Of a stretch of DNA of 64,000 bases, positions 17,701 to 25,864 are shown in pieces. The stretch covers positions 1,798,001 to 1,862,000 of the forward strand of contig CP103804.1 of the NCBI GenBank assembly GCA_024919175.1. Reading direction: 5' to 3'. The stretch comes from Clostridioides difficile (lineage in GTDB: Bacteria > Bacillota > Clostridia > Peptostreptococcales > Peptostreptococcaceae). How positions within the stretch are numbered: position 1 is the stretch's first letter; the number at the start of each line of letters is the position of its first letter. Below the pieces are notes generated by a model that ran no database searches, was not told the DNA's origin, and saw only the letters and a list, made by a program, of their open reading frames with translations. A program made the translations under genes and the position numbers.

Positions 17701-18765
17701 ATGAATAAAATAGAAAAAATAAGAAAGTATCTTAAAGAGTGTAATATAGATGGAATTCTTATTAATAGTTCTACCAATAAGTTTTATATTGGAAATCTAT
17801 TTAGTTCATCAGGCTATGTTTTTATAACGAAAGATAAACAATATATAATAGTAGATTTTAGATACTTTGAAGAAGTTAAAAGAAAATCAGATTTATTTGA
17901 TGTTATATTAATGGATAAAAATAGAATTTATTTTGACATAATTAATGATATTTGTAGAAATGAAAATATAAAAGAAATCGGATTTGAAGGAAGTGAAGTA
18001 TCTTTTGACTCATATAAAAGTATGAGTAACAAATTAAATGCAACTTTAAAATCAGTTGATTTATCTACTCTAAGAAAAGAGAAAGATGAAGATGAAATAA
18101 AACATATAAAAAAAGCTTGTGAAATAGTAGATGCTACATTTTATCATATAATTGACTTTATAAAAATTGGAATGACTGAAAGACAAGTGGAAAATGAAAT
18201 TGTGAGATTTATAAAAGAATTAGGTGGACAAAAAGAGTCATTTGACACTATAGTTGCATCTGGTTTGAGAGGAGCCTTACCTCATGGAAAAGCTAGTGAA
18301 AAAGTTATAGAGTATGGAGATTTTGTTACATTTGATTTTGGAGCTAAGTACAATAATTATTGTTCAGACATTACTAGAACTATTTGTATGGGAACTACAA
18401 ATAAAGAGTTGGAAAAAATATATACTATAGTAAAGAAAGCTAATGAAGAGTGTATAAAGGTTTTAAAGCCAGGTATGACTACTGGTGAAATAGATAAGAT
18501 TGCAAGAGATATAATTAGTTCATATGGATATGGTGATAATTTTGGTCACAATTTGGGACATGGAGTAGGAATTATGGTTCATGAGTACCCAGCATTGTCT
18601 CCAGAATCAAATGAAGTATTAAAAGAAGGCATGGTTGTAACTATAGAGCCTGGTATATATGTACCAGAGCTTGGAGGAGTAAGAATTGAAGATGATGTAC
18701 TTATAACTCAAAATGGGTGTATGAGATTGACTACATCTACCAAAGATTTAATAGTTGTAAATTAA
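17701..18765 (+). CDS. Xaa-Pro aminopeptidase / M24 family metallopeptidase
   Basis: The 354-residue protein has a creatinase-like N-terminal domain (to about residue 120) and a pita-bread M24 catalytic domain. The five metal ligands fall in FDFGAKYNNYCSDITRTI (two Asp), LGHGVGIMVHE (His), TIEPGIYVPE (Glu) and GGVRIEDD (Glu). Such enzymes remove an N-terminal residue before proline. It starts 40 bases after the hairpin behind GGTGG and is followed within 60 bases by a MalY/PatB aminotransferase, so the two may be a small operon. Confidence 0.93.
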   Translation: MNKIEKIRKYLKECNIDGILINSSTNKFYIGNLFSSSGYVFITKDKQYIIVDFRYFEEVKRKSDLFDVILMDKNRIYFDIINDICRNENIKEIGFEGSEVSFDSYKSMSNKLNATLKSVDLSTLRKEKDEDEIKHIKKACEIVDATFYHIIDFIKIGMTERQVENEIVRFIKELGGQKESFDTIVASGLRGALPHGKASEKVIEYGDFVTFDFGAKYNNYCSDITRTICMGTTNKELEKIYTIVKKANEECIKVLKPGMTTGEIDKIARDIISSYGYGDNFGHNLGHGVGIMVHEYPALSPESNEVLKEGMVVTIEPGIYVPELGGVRIEDDVLITQNGCMRLTTSTKDLIVVN

Positions 18766-18825
18766 AAATAAATTATAGTTAAGTATTTTTACAATAATTA
18801 ATAAGAAAAGACGAGGTAAATTTAA

Positions 18826-20004
18826 ATGTATGATTTTGATGAAAGACCAGATAGAGTAAGTGAAAAGTGTAGAAAGTGGGATTTAAACATTATAAGAGAT
18901 AAATTTGGAGATATTAAAGAAGATTTTGTACCAATGTGGATTGCTGATATGGATTTTAAAATACCAACAGAAATAGAAAATAAATTTATTGAAGCTGTAA
19001 AAAGAGGTGTGTTTGGATATACATACTGTTATGATGAATTTTACGATTCAGTTATTGGGTGGCAAAAAGACATGCATAAAGTAATTGTGGAAAGAGAATG
19101 GATTACATTGACTTATGGAACTGTGTCAACACTTCACTATGTAGTACAAGCTTTTTGTAAAAAAGGAGATAGTATAATATTAAATACACCAGTTTATGAC
19201 CCATTTGAATCATCAGCTAAAAAGCAAGGTGTAAATGTAGTTTGTAATACATTAGATGTGATAAATGATAGATATTATATAAATTTTGATAGATTAGAAT
19301 CTCAAATTAAAGAAAATAAACCTAAACTAATGATGTTTTGTACACCACATAATCCATCAGGAAGAATTTGGTCAATTGAAGAAATGACGAAAGTAGCAAC
19401 TATATGTAAAGAAAACAATGTTATTTTAGTTGCAGATGAAGTACATGCAGAACATATTCATTATGGTGAATTTAATTCTATTCTTAAGCTTGAAAGGGAA
19501 CTTTTAGAAAATGTTATACTTCTGACATCACCAAATAAAGGGTTCAATCTTGGAGGATTAAAAACTTCTTATTCTATAGTTATAAATAAGGATATAAGAG
19601 ATACATTTAGGGATAAATTAAAACAAAATTCTATAACGTCTCCAAATGTGTTTGGAATAATAGGATTAATAACAGCTTATGATGAGTGTAGAGAGTGGTT
19701 AAAGAGCGTAAATGAATATATAAAATCAAATTATGAACTTCTAGAGACTTGGGTAAATAAATATGAGAAGATTAAACTAATGAAGATGGAATCATCTTAT
19801 TTAGCTTGGATGGATATAAGCAATCTAGGGCTAAGTGCAAGTGAATTTACAGATAAGTTAGCGATTGATACAGGTGTGTTAATAGAAGATGGAAGTCATT
19901 TTGTAAAAGATGGTGAAAACTATGTTAGGATAAACTTAGGCACTCAAAAAGAAAATGTAATTGAAGCTTTAAATAGAATGGACTTGTTTGTAAAATCATT
20001 ATAA
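18826..20004 (+). CDS. MalY/PatB-family pyridoxal enzyme (cystathionine beta-lyase-like)
   Basis: The 392-residue fold-type I PLP protein starts YDFDERPDRVSEKCRKWD, as MalY/PatB proteins do, and has FVPMWIADMDF, FCTPHNPSGRIWS, DEVHAEHIHYG and the PLP lysine in SPNKGFNLGGLK. Family members cleave C-S bonds in cystathionine or cysteine conjugates, and some regulate transcription (MalY represses MalT). The neighbouring PTS and PRD regulator make a sugar-linked side role thinkable, but nothing in the sequence proves it. Confidence 0.9.
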   Translation: MYDFDERPDRVSEKCRKWDLNIIRDKFGDIKEDFVPMWIADMDFKIPTEIENKFIEAVKRGVFGYTYCYDEFYDSVIGWQKDMHKVIVEREWITLTYGTVSTLHYVVQAFCKKGDSIILNTPVYDPFESSAKKQGVNVVCNTLDVINDRYYINFDRLESQIKENKPKLMMFCTPHNPSGRIWSIEEMTKVATICKENNVILVADEVHAEHIHYGEFNSILKLERELLENVILLTSPNKGFNLGGLKTSYSIVINKDIRDTFRDKLKQNSITSPNVFGIIGLITAYDECREWLKSVNEYIKSNYELLETWVNKYEKIKLMKMESSYLAWMDISNLGLSASEFTDKLAIDTGVLIEDGSHFVKDGENYVRINLGTQKENVIEALNRMDLFVKSL

Positions 20005-20068
20005 AGAGTTAGTTGAATTATTTATTGAAAATATAAAAAGGAAAGTTCCTTTACAAAAATAAAAGAAA

Positions 20069-20161
20069 ATGGTATATACATAAGTACAATTTGTTTTAGA
20101 TTACTTAGTATATACCATATTTTATATAAAATTTAAATAGCTGTATGATAACTATTTAAAT
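20069..20161. terminator. Two hairpins between convergent genes
   Basis: Two inverted repeats lie between the aminotransferase and the leftward apbE: ATGGTATATAC/GTATATACCAT (20069-20118, 28-base loop) and ATTTAAATAG/CTATTTAAAT (20131-20161). A smaller AAAGGAA/TTCCTTT hairpin precedes them near 20038. They probably act as terminators in both directions. Confidence 0.5.
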
Positions 20162-20208
20162 TCTTATGTATTTTGTATGTATATAGACATTTACATTATT
20201 TAAACTCA

Positions 20209-21264
20209 CTATTTATTGAACTTTTCAATAGAAAAGGCCTTGTCTGTAAGTTTAAAATTATTTTGTATGCCATTAGTTAAATATACTTTTTTATCTTTGG
20301 TTATAAATATAGCATCTACATTATCAATACTATTAATTAAATCCATACCTTTTTCAAGTCCAAGTCCAAATGTAGACGTGGATAAAGCATCACAATTAAT
20401 AGATTTATCAGAGACTATTGTAACACTGCTTAAGTTGTTTTCAAAAGGGTATCCTGTAAATGGATTTAACATATGGTGATATATTTTGCCATCTTTTTCT
20501 ATAAATCTCTCATAAATTCCAGATGTAACAACAGATTTATTTGTAGTTTCTATATTTCCTATAGACTCTCCATTTTTGCTAGTTGGGTCTTGAATACCAA
20601 TTTTAAAAGGTTTGTTATTTTTGCTATCTTCTAGAGTAAATATATTACCCCCCAAGTTTACTAAAGCTTTTTTTATACCTTCTGATTTCAAATAGCCTAC
20701 GATTTTATCAGCAGCATATCCTTTAGCTATTGCTCCTAAATCAATTTTCATATCTTCTTTAACTAATTTTATAGATTTATTTTTTTCATCTAATATAATA
20801 TTTTTGTAATCAATGAGAGGCAGAAGTTCATTTATTTCAGAGTCATTTGGGACCTTAGCCTTGTCTGTTCCAATTGCCCATAGATTTGATAGTGGACCAA
20901 TTGTTATGTCAAAGTATCCATTAGACAACTTAGAGTACTCTATAGCCTCTTGTACAACAAAAAATGTATCATCAGAAACTTTGACAAAATCTTTACCAGC
21001 ATTATCATTTATTTTAGAAACATCACTTCCTGGTATATGAGTACTCATCTTGTTATCAATATATCTTAAAATTTTATCACATTCATTTAAAATTTTATCA
21101 CTTTTCGATTCTTTTGTATTAAATATAGTAACTTCATTTACTGTACCAAGGTAATAGCTTGTTTTACTATATTTAGTATTTTGACTTGAACTCCTAAAAA
21201 ATGAAAATAAAATTAATGCTAAAATCAATATCACAAAAATAAATGTGATTTTTTTCTTATTCAT
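20209..21264 (-). CDS. apbE: FAD:protein FMN transferase (ApbE family)
   Basis: ApbE moves FMN from FAD onto a Thr of exported flavoproteins such as RnfG/RnfD or NqrC. The 351-residue protein has an N-terminal membrane anchor (residues 5-23) without a lipobox cysteine, then the catalytic domain with DIGAIAKGYAADKI, ALVNLGGNIF and VVTSGIYERF, and a late CDALSTSTFGLG segment. Magnesium-binding acidic residues of the family are in place. It is divergent from a NusG-domain-II gene with which it shares an unusual mirrored leader (21272-21324). Confidence 0.94.
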   Translation of the reverse strand: MNKKKITFIFVILILALILFSFFRSSSQNTKYSKTSYYLGTVNEVTIFNTKESKSDKILNECDKILRYIDNKMSTHIPGSDVSKINDNAGKDFVKVSDDTFFVVQEAIEYSKLSNGYFDITIGPLSNLWAIGTDKAKVPNDSEINELLPLIDYKNIILDEKNKSIKLVKEDMKIDLGAIAKGYAADKIVGYLKSEGIKKALVNLGGNIFTLEDSKNNKPFKIGIQDPTSKNGESIGNIETTNKSVVTSGIYERFIEKDGKIYHHMLNPFTGYPFENNLSSVTIVSDKSINCDALSTSTFGLGLEKGMDLINSIDNVDAIFITKDKKVYLTNGIQNNFKLTDKAFSIEKFNK

Positions 21265-21271
21265 GGTATAT

Positions 21272-21324
21272 TCCTCCTATGAAATTGTGTTATTATCTTA
21301 TTATAGCATAATTTCATAGGAGGA
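21272..21324. promoter_or_regulatory. Mirrored divergent leaders and promoters of apbE and the NusG-II gene
   Basis: TCCTCCTATGAAATT (21272-21286) and AATTTCATAGGAGGA (21310-21324) are a perfect 15-bp inverted repeat around a 23-base AT-rich centre. Each arm contains the ribosome site AGGAGG of one of the divergent genes. On the minus strand the centre reads CTATAATAAG, giving a TATAAT -10 with a possible TTGTCC -35 about 16 bases upstream. Each transcript would start inside or near the repeat. Confidence 0.65.
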
Positions 21325-21330
21325 CAAAAA

Positions 21331-21702
21331 ATGAAGAAAAAAGACATTCTTCTTATTTTAGGCGTTTTGATTGTTATCACAGCATGTTATGGAATAATAA
21401 CTGTTATAAATTCTAAAAATGCTGGAAGTATTGAAATTTATGTAGATAATAAATTGTATAAGACTGTTTCAATAAATGCCAAAGAAGAATTTAAAATAGA
21501 AAATAGGGGAGGGTACAATATAGTTAAAATTCACGACAAAGGTGTAGAGATAATAGATGCTTCATGTCCTGATAAGGTGTGTGTACATACGGGTTTTATA
21601 AACAAACCAAGTCAAAGTATAGTTTGTATACCTAACAGAGTGAGCATAAAAATAAATACTAATGAAAAAAATGACAATCAAGAGGACATAATTTCTAAAT
21701 AA
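21331..21702 (+). CDS. NusG domain II-like secreted protein
   Basis: This 123-residue protein has an N-terminal membrane anchor (residues 6-26) and then a NusG_II domain, SIEIYVDNKLYKTVSI to CIPNRVSIKI. It includes the family's two-cysteine stretch DASCPDKVCVHTGFI and a later Cys in IVCIPN. Such proteins are usually encoded beside apbE or Rnf/heptaprenyl diphosphate synthase genes; the function is not established. It is divergent from apbE and shares its inverted-repeat leader, which suggests joint expression and action on the same membrane flavoprotein system. Confidence 0.85.
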   Translation: MKKKDILLILGVLIVITACYGIITVINSKNAGSIEIYVDNKLYKTVSINAKEEFKIENRGGYNIVKIHDKGVEIIDASCPDKVCVHTGFINKPSQSIVCIPNRVSIKINTNEKNDNQEDIISK

Positions 21703-21742
21703 AACAATAAATAAAAATAGCTGAAAGGAATTGGTGATAACT

Positions 21743-22417
21743 ATGGTTAATTTAGGAAACGATTGGGATGAATTATTAAAAGAAGAATTTGAAAAAGAAT
21801 ATTATTTAAATTTAAGAAAATTCCTTATAGATGAATATAAGACACGTCAAATTTTTCCGAATATGCATAATATGTATGAAGCTTTAAAACACACTTCATA
21901 TAAGGATACAAAAGTTTTAATACTAGGACAAGACCCCTACCATGGAGATAATCAAGCTCATGGTTTAGCTTTTTCAGTTCAACCACAAGTAAAAACTCCG
22001 CCATCTCTATTAAATATGTACAAAGAATTAAAAGAAGATTTAGGATGCTTCATACCTAATAATGGATACTTAATGCCTTGGGCAGACCAAGGTGTATTAC
22101 TTTTAAATACAGCACTTACTGTTAGAGCACATGAAGCTAATTCTCATAAAAATAAAGGGTGGGAAATCTTCACAGATAGAATAATTTCTATTTTAAGTGA
22201 CCGTGAAGACCCAGTAATTTTTGTATTATGGGGAAGTAATGCGCGTAAAAAAGTAGAATTAATTGATACAAGTAAGCATTATATTTTGGAAGCTCCCCAT
22301 CCAAGTCCATTATCAGCAAGTAAAGGTTTTTTTGGATGTAAGCACTTCTCCAAGATAAATGAAATTCTCGAAAAGCTAGGAAAAGAACCTATCAATTGGC
22401 AGATAGAAAATATATAA
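21743..22417 (+). CDS. ung: Uracil-DNA glycosylase (family 1)
   Basis: Ung removes uracil from DNA at the first step of base excision repair. The 224-residue protein shows the water-activating loop VLILGQDPYHGDNQAHGLAFSV with the catalytic Asp, the NTALTVRAHEANSHKNKGWE block, FVLWGSNA and the DNA-intercalating loop APHPSPLSASKGFFGC. ATG 21743 is preferred, with AAAGGA and GGTGAT upstream; TTG 21731 and GTG 21734 are in frame but would lie inside the ribosome-binding stretch. Confidence 0.97.
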   Translation: MVNLGNDWDELLKEEFEKEYYLNLRKFLIDEYKTRQIFPNMHNMYEALKHTSYKDTKVLILGQDPYHGDNQAHGLAFSVQPQVKTPPSLLNMYKELKEDLGCFIPNNGYLMPWADQGVLLLNTALTVRAHEANSHKNKGWEIFTDRIISILSDREDPVIFVLWGSNARKKVELIDTSKHYILEAPHPSPLSASKGFFGCKHFSKINEILEKLGKEPINWQIENI

Positions 22418-22475
22418 ATATAAAAGGTAACAGAATGATAACAAAACAACAATAATCAATGACATTGTTGTAACT

Positions 22476-22531
22476 AATAGAAATATGCTTTAATAGTTGA
22501 AAACACTATATATGCATATTTCTATTTTTTT
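22476..22531 (+). terminator. Terminator after ung
   Basis: AATAGAAATATGC and GCATATTTCTATT make a perfect 13-bp stem (loop about 25 bases) followed by five T. It separates ung from the 3D-domain gene. Confidence 0.75.
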
Positions 22532-22537
22532 GTCAAG

Positions 22538-22566
22538 TTGACAACTCTTGAAAAAATAGTTACAAT
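22538..22566 (+). promoter_or_regulatory. Sigma-A promoter of the G5/3D-domain gene
   Basis: TTGACA (22538-22543), a 17-base spacer and TACAAT (22561-22566) give a near-consensus vegetative promoter. Transcription would start near 22573, leaving a leader of about 85 bases. Confidence 0.8.
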
Positions 22567-22594
22567 TTAGTTACACAAAAAACAAAAAAGAAAT

Positions 22595-22624
22595 TTACGA
22601 AGCAGAATATTACGAAGCAAAATA
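22595..22624 (+). repeat. 15-bp direct repeat in the leader of the 3D-domain gene
   Basis: TTACGAAGCARAATA occurs twice in tandem (22595-22609 and 22610-22624), between the likely transcription start and the ribosome site. The leader is too short for a known c-di-AMP (ydaO) riboswitch, which often precedes related cell-wall genes. Confidence 0.7.
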
Positions 22625-22658
22625 TATAGTGTAAAAAATTTGAGGGAGGAAATTTTAT

Positions 22659-23498
22659 ATGAATTTAAAGAAATTGAGTAATGTTAAAGTCTCGGCAATG
22701 GCGGTTGTTTTATCAGTTGGAATTTTATCAGGATACTCTGCACTTAATAAACAAGTAACATTAGTAGTAAAAGGAGAAGAGAGAACTGTATCTACATTTA
22801 GCTCTAATGTAGGAGACCTTTTGGAAGCTCAAAACATTAGTTATGATGGAAATGATATAGTTAATTTGGATGTAAATTCAAAGTTATCGAATGGAGATAA
22901 AATAGAAGTAATTGATGTTAAGGAAAAAACAGTTGTAGAGACTAAGGATATTCCATTTGAAGTTACAGTTGTTGAAGACAACTCTTTGACAAAAGGAGAT
23001 TCTAAAGTTAAAGAAGAAGGAAAATCTGGTAAAAGTGAATTAGTATATAAAGAAACTTATCATAATGGTAAGAAAGTAGAAAAGGAATTTGTGAAAAAAG
23101 TTGTTACATCTGAGCCTGTTAATAAAGTTGTAAACAAAGGAACAAAAGTAGAAATGCAAGTAGCTTCATCAAGGGGAGAAAGTTCAAGAAGGATGGCTTC
23201 ATCTTCTTCAAGTAGTAGCAGTAGTAACAATGGTAGAAGTATGAGAGTTGTAGCAACTGCATATTCTGGTCATACTATAACTGCAACAGGAACAAAGCCT
23301 AAGTGGGGAACAATAGCTGTAGACCCTAAGGTTATACCATATGGAACGAAAGTATATATACCTCAATTTGATATGGTATTTACTGCTGAAGACTGTGGTG
23401 GTGCGATAAAAGGAAATAAAATTGATATATTTATGAATGATTCAAAGACAGTTTATAACTGGGGAAGAAAAACTATAGATATACGTATATTAAAATAA
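22659..23498 (+). CDS. Secreted G5 and 3D-domain cell-wall protein (YabE/Rpf-like)
   Basis: The 279-residue protein has a signal peptide or anchor (residues about 10-30), a DUF348-like segment (about 32-92), a G5-like segment (about 93-168, VVETKDIPFEVTVVEDNSLTKGD onward), a Ser-rich linker with a run of serines, and a C-terminal 3D domain (about 196-279). The 3D domain starts MRVVATAYSGHTITATGT and has the acidic residues of the MltA-like fold (AVDPKVIPYGTKVYIP, FTAEDCGGAIKGNKIDIFM). Such proteins are thought to be peptidoglycan lytic enzymes acting at the surface. It has its own promoter and terminator. Confidence 0.9.
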   Translation: MNLKKLSNVKVSAMAVVLSVGILSGYSALNKQVTLVVKGEERTVSTFSSNVGDLLEAQNISYDGNDIVNLDVNSKLSNGDKIEVIDVKEKTVVETKDIPFEVTVVEDNSLTKGDSKVKEEGKSGKSELVYKETYHNGKKVEKEFVKKVVTSEPVNKVVNKGTKVEMQVASSRGESSRRMASSSSSSSSSNNGRSMRVVATAYSGHTITATGTKPKWGTIAVDPKVIPYGTKVYIPQFDMVFTAEDCGGAIKGNKIDIFMNDSKTVYNWGRKTIDIRILK

Positions 23499-23517
23499 TT
23501 AAATAATTTGTATTTAT

Positions 23518-23588
23518 ACTGGAAATTATATTTTGATTAAATAGAGGAAAATTCTTTATAGATAATTAAAATATGGTTTCCAGTTTTT
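23518..23588 (+). terminator. Hairpin after the 3D-domain gene
   Basis: ACTGGAAA (23518-23525) pairs with TTTCCAGT (23577-23584), followed by TTTT; inside it ATATTTT and AAAATAT extend the stem past a short mismatch. Likely terminator. Confidence 0.6.
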
Positions 23589-23698
23589 AATTTGATAAAG
23601 ATAATTATAAATATGATAAAAATATATATAATTATCAATTGCTATAGATAAAAACTATTTAAAATATAATTTACTATCAAATTAATCTATAAAAATTG

Positions 23699-23727
23699 TT
23701 GCAAAGAGTCAAAATATATGATATTAT
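23699..23727 (+). promoter_or_regulatory. Promoter of tRNA-Sec
   Basis: TTGCAA (23699-23704), 17 bases, then TATTAT (23722-23727). Transcription would begin about 20 bases before the tRNA. A palindrome, GAAACGTTTC (23740-23749), lies between the promoter and the tRNA. Confidence 0.65.
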
Positions 23728-23754
23728 AGATTTCGTTGAGAAACGTTTCGTTAT

Positions 23755-23851
23755 GGGAGTGGATGGGTGCCGGTGTGCCCTCTAGTCTTCAAAACTAGTA
23801 TGAGGGGTTAATAGCCTCTTAGGTGGGTTCGATTCCCACGCATTCCCGCCA
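23755..23851 (+). tRNA. selC: tRNA-Sec (anticodon TCA), CCA encoded
   Basis: The 97-base gene has the enlarged form of tRNA-Sec: an acceptor strand of eight bases (GGGAGTGG / GCATTCCC; seven pair, the eighth is G opposite G), a six-pair D stem GGGTGC/GTGCCC with a CGGT loop, an anticodon stem CTAGT/ACTAG around the loop CTTCAAA (anticodon TCA at 23789-23791), a long variable arm (about 23799-23822) and a T arm GTGGG-TTCGATT-CCCAC. The discriminator G and CCA are encoded. It reads UGA as selenocysteine and is the partner of the selDAB genes at 3.6-8 kb, but has its own promoter and terminator. Confidence 0.97.
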
Positions 23852-23855
23852 GTAT

Positions 23856-23892
23856 AAAAGGTATCTTTTAATATTAAAAGATACCTTTTTAA
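23856..23892 (+). terminator. Terminator of tRNA-Sec
   Basis: AAAAGGTATCTTTT and AAAAGATACCTTTT form a perfect 14-pair stem with a six-base loop, starting five bases after the tRNA and running into T residues. Confidence 0.85.
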
Positions 23893-24007
23893 ATTTAAAA
23901 ATTATTTTAAGATAATTTACTTTTAGTGATATATAATATTTAGTATTATATAATGTAAATTTTCTAATACTAATATTATGTATATAAAAGTCTAGGAGAG
24001 TGGAAAA

Positions 24008-24712
24008 ATGGAAAATAACTTTACAACGAGGACTAGCTTTCTAGTTGGAGATGATGGTATAGAAAAACTTAAAAATTCAAATGTAATAGTATTTGGAGTT
24101 GGAGGAGTAGGTAGTTTTACTGTTGAAGCTTTAGCAAGAGCTGGAGTGGGTAATCTCACTATTGTTGATTTTGATGATGTAGATATAACAAATATAAATA
24201 GACAAATACCAGCATTACATTCAACTGTGGGAAGATATAAAGTTGATGTTATGGAAGAAAGGATTTTAGATATAAATCCTAATATTAATATAAAAAAAAT
24301 AAGAAATCTTTATAATAAAGATACTAGCAGTGAAATATTAATTGAAAAATATGATTATGTTGTGGATGCAATAGATATGGTAAGCTCAAAAATACATTTA
24401 ATTGAAACATGTGAAAAAAAAGGTTTAAAAATAATAAGCTCTATGGGGATGGGAAATAAATTAGACCCAACTAAAATAGTTGTTACTGATATACACAAAA
24501 CAAGTACTTGTCCTCTAGCTAAAGTCATGAGAAAAGAGCTTAGAGATAGAGGAATTAAAAAATTAAAAGTGGTATATTCAACTGAACAACCAATAGAACT
24601 TAAAAAGAAAGTTATGAATGGTAAAAAGGTAACACCAGGTAGTGTATCATTTGTACCATCTGTTGGAGGATTAGTAATTGCATCTGTAATAGTCAATGAA
24701 TTATTAGGGTAA
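24008..24712 (+). CDS. tcdA: tRNA threonylcarbamoyladenosine dehydratase (TcdA, ThiF/MoeB family)
   Basis: TcdA cyclises t6A37 in ANN-decoding tRNAs to ct6A, using ATP. The 234-residue E1-like protein has the Rossmann nucleotide motif VIVFGVGGVGSFTVEALARAGVGNLTIVDFDDV, INRQIPAL, a late DAIDMVSSKIHLIE segment and SSMGMGNKLDPT. It lacks the MoeB zinc domain, as expected for TcdA rather than MoeB. RBS AGGAGAG precedes the ATG. The gene name resembles the toxin A gene of this species, but the two are unrelated. Confidence 0.92.
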   Translation: MENNFTTRTSFLVGDDGIEKLKNSNVIVFGVGGVGSFTVEALARAGVGNLTIVDFDDVDITNINRQIPALHSTVGRYKVDVMEERILDINPNINIKKIRNLYNKDTSSEILIEKYDYVVDAIDMVSSKIHLIETCEKKGLKIISSMGMGNKLDPTKIVVTDIHKTSTCPLAKVMRKELRDRGIKKLKVVYSTEQPIELKKKVMNGKKVTPGSVSFVPSVGGLVIASVIVNELLG

Positions 24713-24758
24713 TAAATGTTAAATATTTTATTTATAAATTTTATAGGCATATTTTAAA

Positions 24759-24805
24759 GGCTAAAAGCATCAATATAAAACTATTTTATGTTGATACTTT
24801 TAGCC
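24759..24805. terminator. Bidirectional terminator between tcdA and the lipoprotein gene
   Basis: GGCTAAAAGCATCAA (24759-24773) pairs with TTGATACTTTTAGCC (24791-24805) with one mismatch, between convergent genes. Confidence 0.75.
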
Positions 24806-24841
24806 TAGTTCTGTTATGTAGTTACAGTTTTATTTCTTATG

Positions 24842-25678
24842 TTAAGAGTCTATTTTATATTTGTGTTTTGTAAATATCATTTTACCATCACTATAAAAAA
24901 CAATATCACCTATTTTATCTGTCCTATAAATTGATATATTGTTTTGTTTTAAAGTATTGATAACTTCCTTATGAGGATGACCATATTGATTTTTATATCC
25001 ACATGATATTGCGGCTATATCTGGATGAATTTTTTCAATAAATTCTGAAGTAGTTGATGAATTGCTTCCATGATGACCTATTTTTATAAAATTAATATTA
25101 TCTAATTCAAAATAATGTAAAATTTCTTTTTCAATTGGTTCTTCTGCATCACCCATAAATAAAAATGAGGTATCATTAAAGTTTAATTTAAAAACTATTG
25201 AATTTAAATTAGATTCTTCTTGTATATATGAAGGACTTAATACATATATATTTATATTGTTATCGATATTTAAAACATCATCTCTGTATAGATACTGAAT
25301 AGATAGATTTTTATCATTACAAGAATTTACTATATTTTGATAAGCTTCACTTTCTGTTGATTGTTCAGGCATATAGATGGAATTTACATTAAATTTTTTT
25401 ATTACATTATCAAGACTTCCTATGTGGTCGGAATCTGGATGTGTAGCTATTATTATATCAATGGTTTTTATTCTTTTTTGTTTTAAGTAACTAATGACTA
25501 TATTTTTACTATCTTCATCACCTCCATCAATCAATATATTTTTATTTGTAGGTGTTTGTACTAAAATACTATCACCTTGTCCAACATCTATCATATGTAT
25601 AGATAGTAGAGATTTTTTGTCACAACCACTTAAAAGTGATATTATAATAAGTATTAATAAAAAAATTTTATTTCTCAA
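24842..25678 (-). CDS. ComEC C-terminal-like metallo-beta-lactamase lipoprotein
   Basis: The 278-residue protein starts at TTG 25678 behind GGAGTGAT. It has a lipoprotein signal with the lipobox LLSGC (Cys19) and then a metallo-beta-lactamase fold: HMIDVGQGDSILVQTP, LIDGGD, the zinc motif ATHPDSDHIG, FLFMGDAEEP, IGHHGSNSSTT and a final YGHPHKEV. This is the hydrolase module that forms the C-terminal third of full-length ComEC, where it is thought to be a nuclease degrading one DNA strand. Here it is a separate, surface-anchored protein. It could equally be an unrelated secreted hydrolase, as free-standing versions are common in Firmicutes. Confidence 0.85.
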   Translation of the reverse strand: MRNKIFLLILIIISLLSGCDKKSLLSIHMIDVGQGDSILVQTPTNKNILIDGGDEDSKNIVISYLKQKRIKTIDIIIATHPDSDHIGSLDNVIKKFNVNSIYMPEQSTESEAYQNIVNSCNDKNLSIQYLYRDDVLNIDNNINIYVLSPSYIQEESNLNSIVFKLNFNDTSFLFMGDAEEPIEKEILHYFELDNINFIKIGHHGSNSSTTSEFIEKIHPDIAAISCGYKNQYGHPHKEVINTLKQNNISIYRTDKIGDIVFYSDGKMIFTKHKYKIDS

Positions 25679-25864
25679 TAAAAAATCACTCCAGTCATTA
25701 CATGTTTATATAATTTTATGATGGGTAATATAAGATATATGGGAACTATCCTATTTTATATTTTAGACAATATAAGTGAAATTAATACCATAACTAAATT
25801 GGAGTTTTTATAGATACAAAATAAAATTTTAAAAAATTAAGCAATAAAAAGGTAGGAGGATTTT

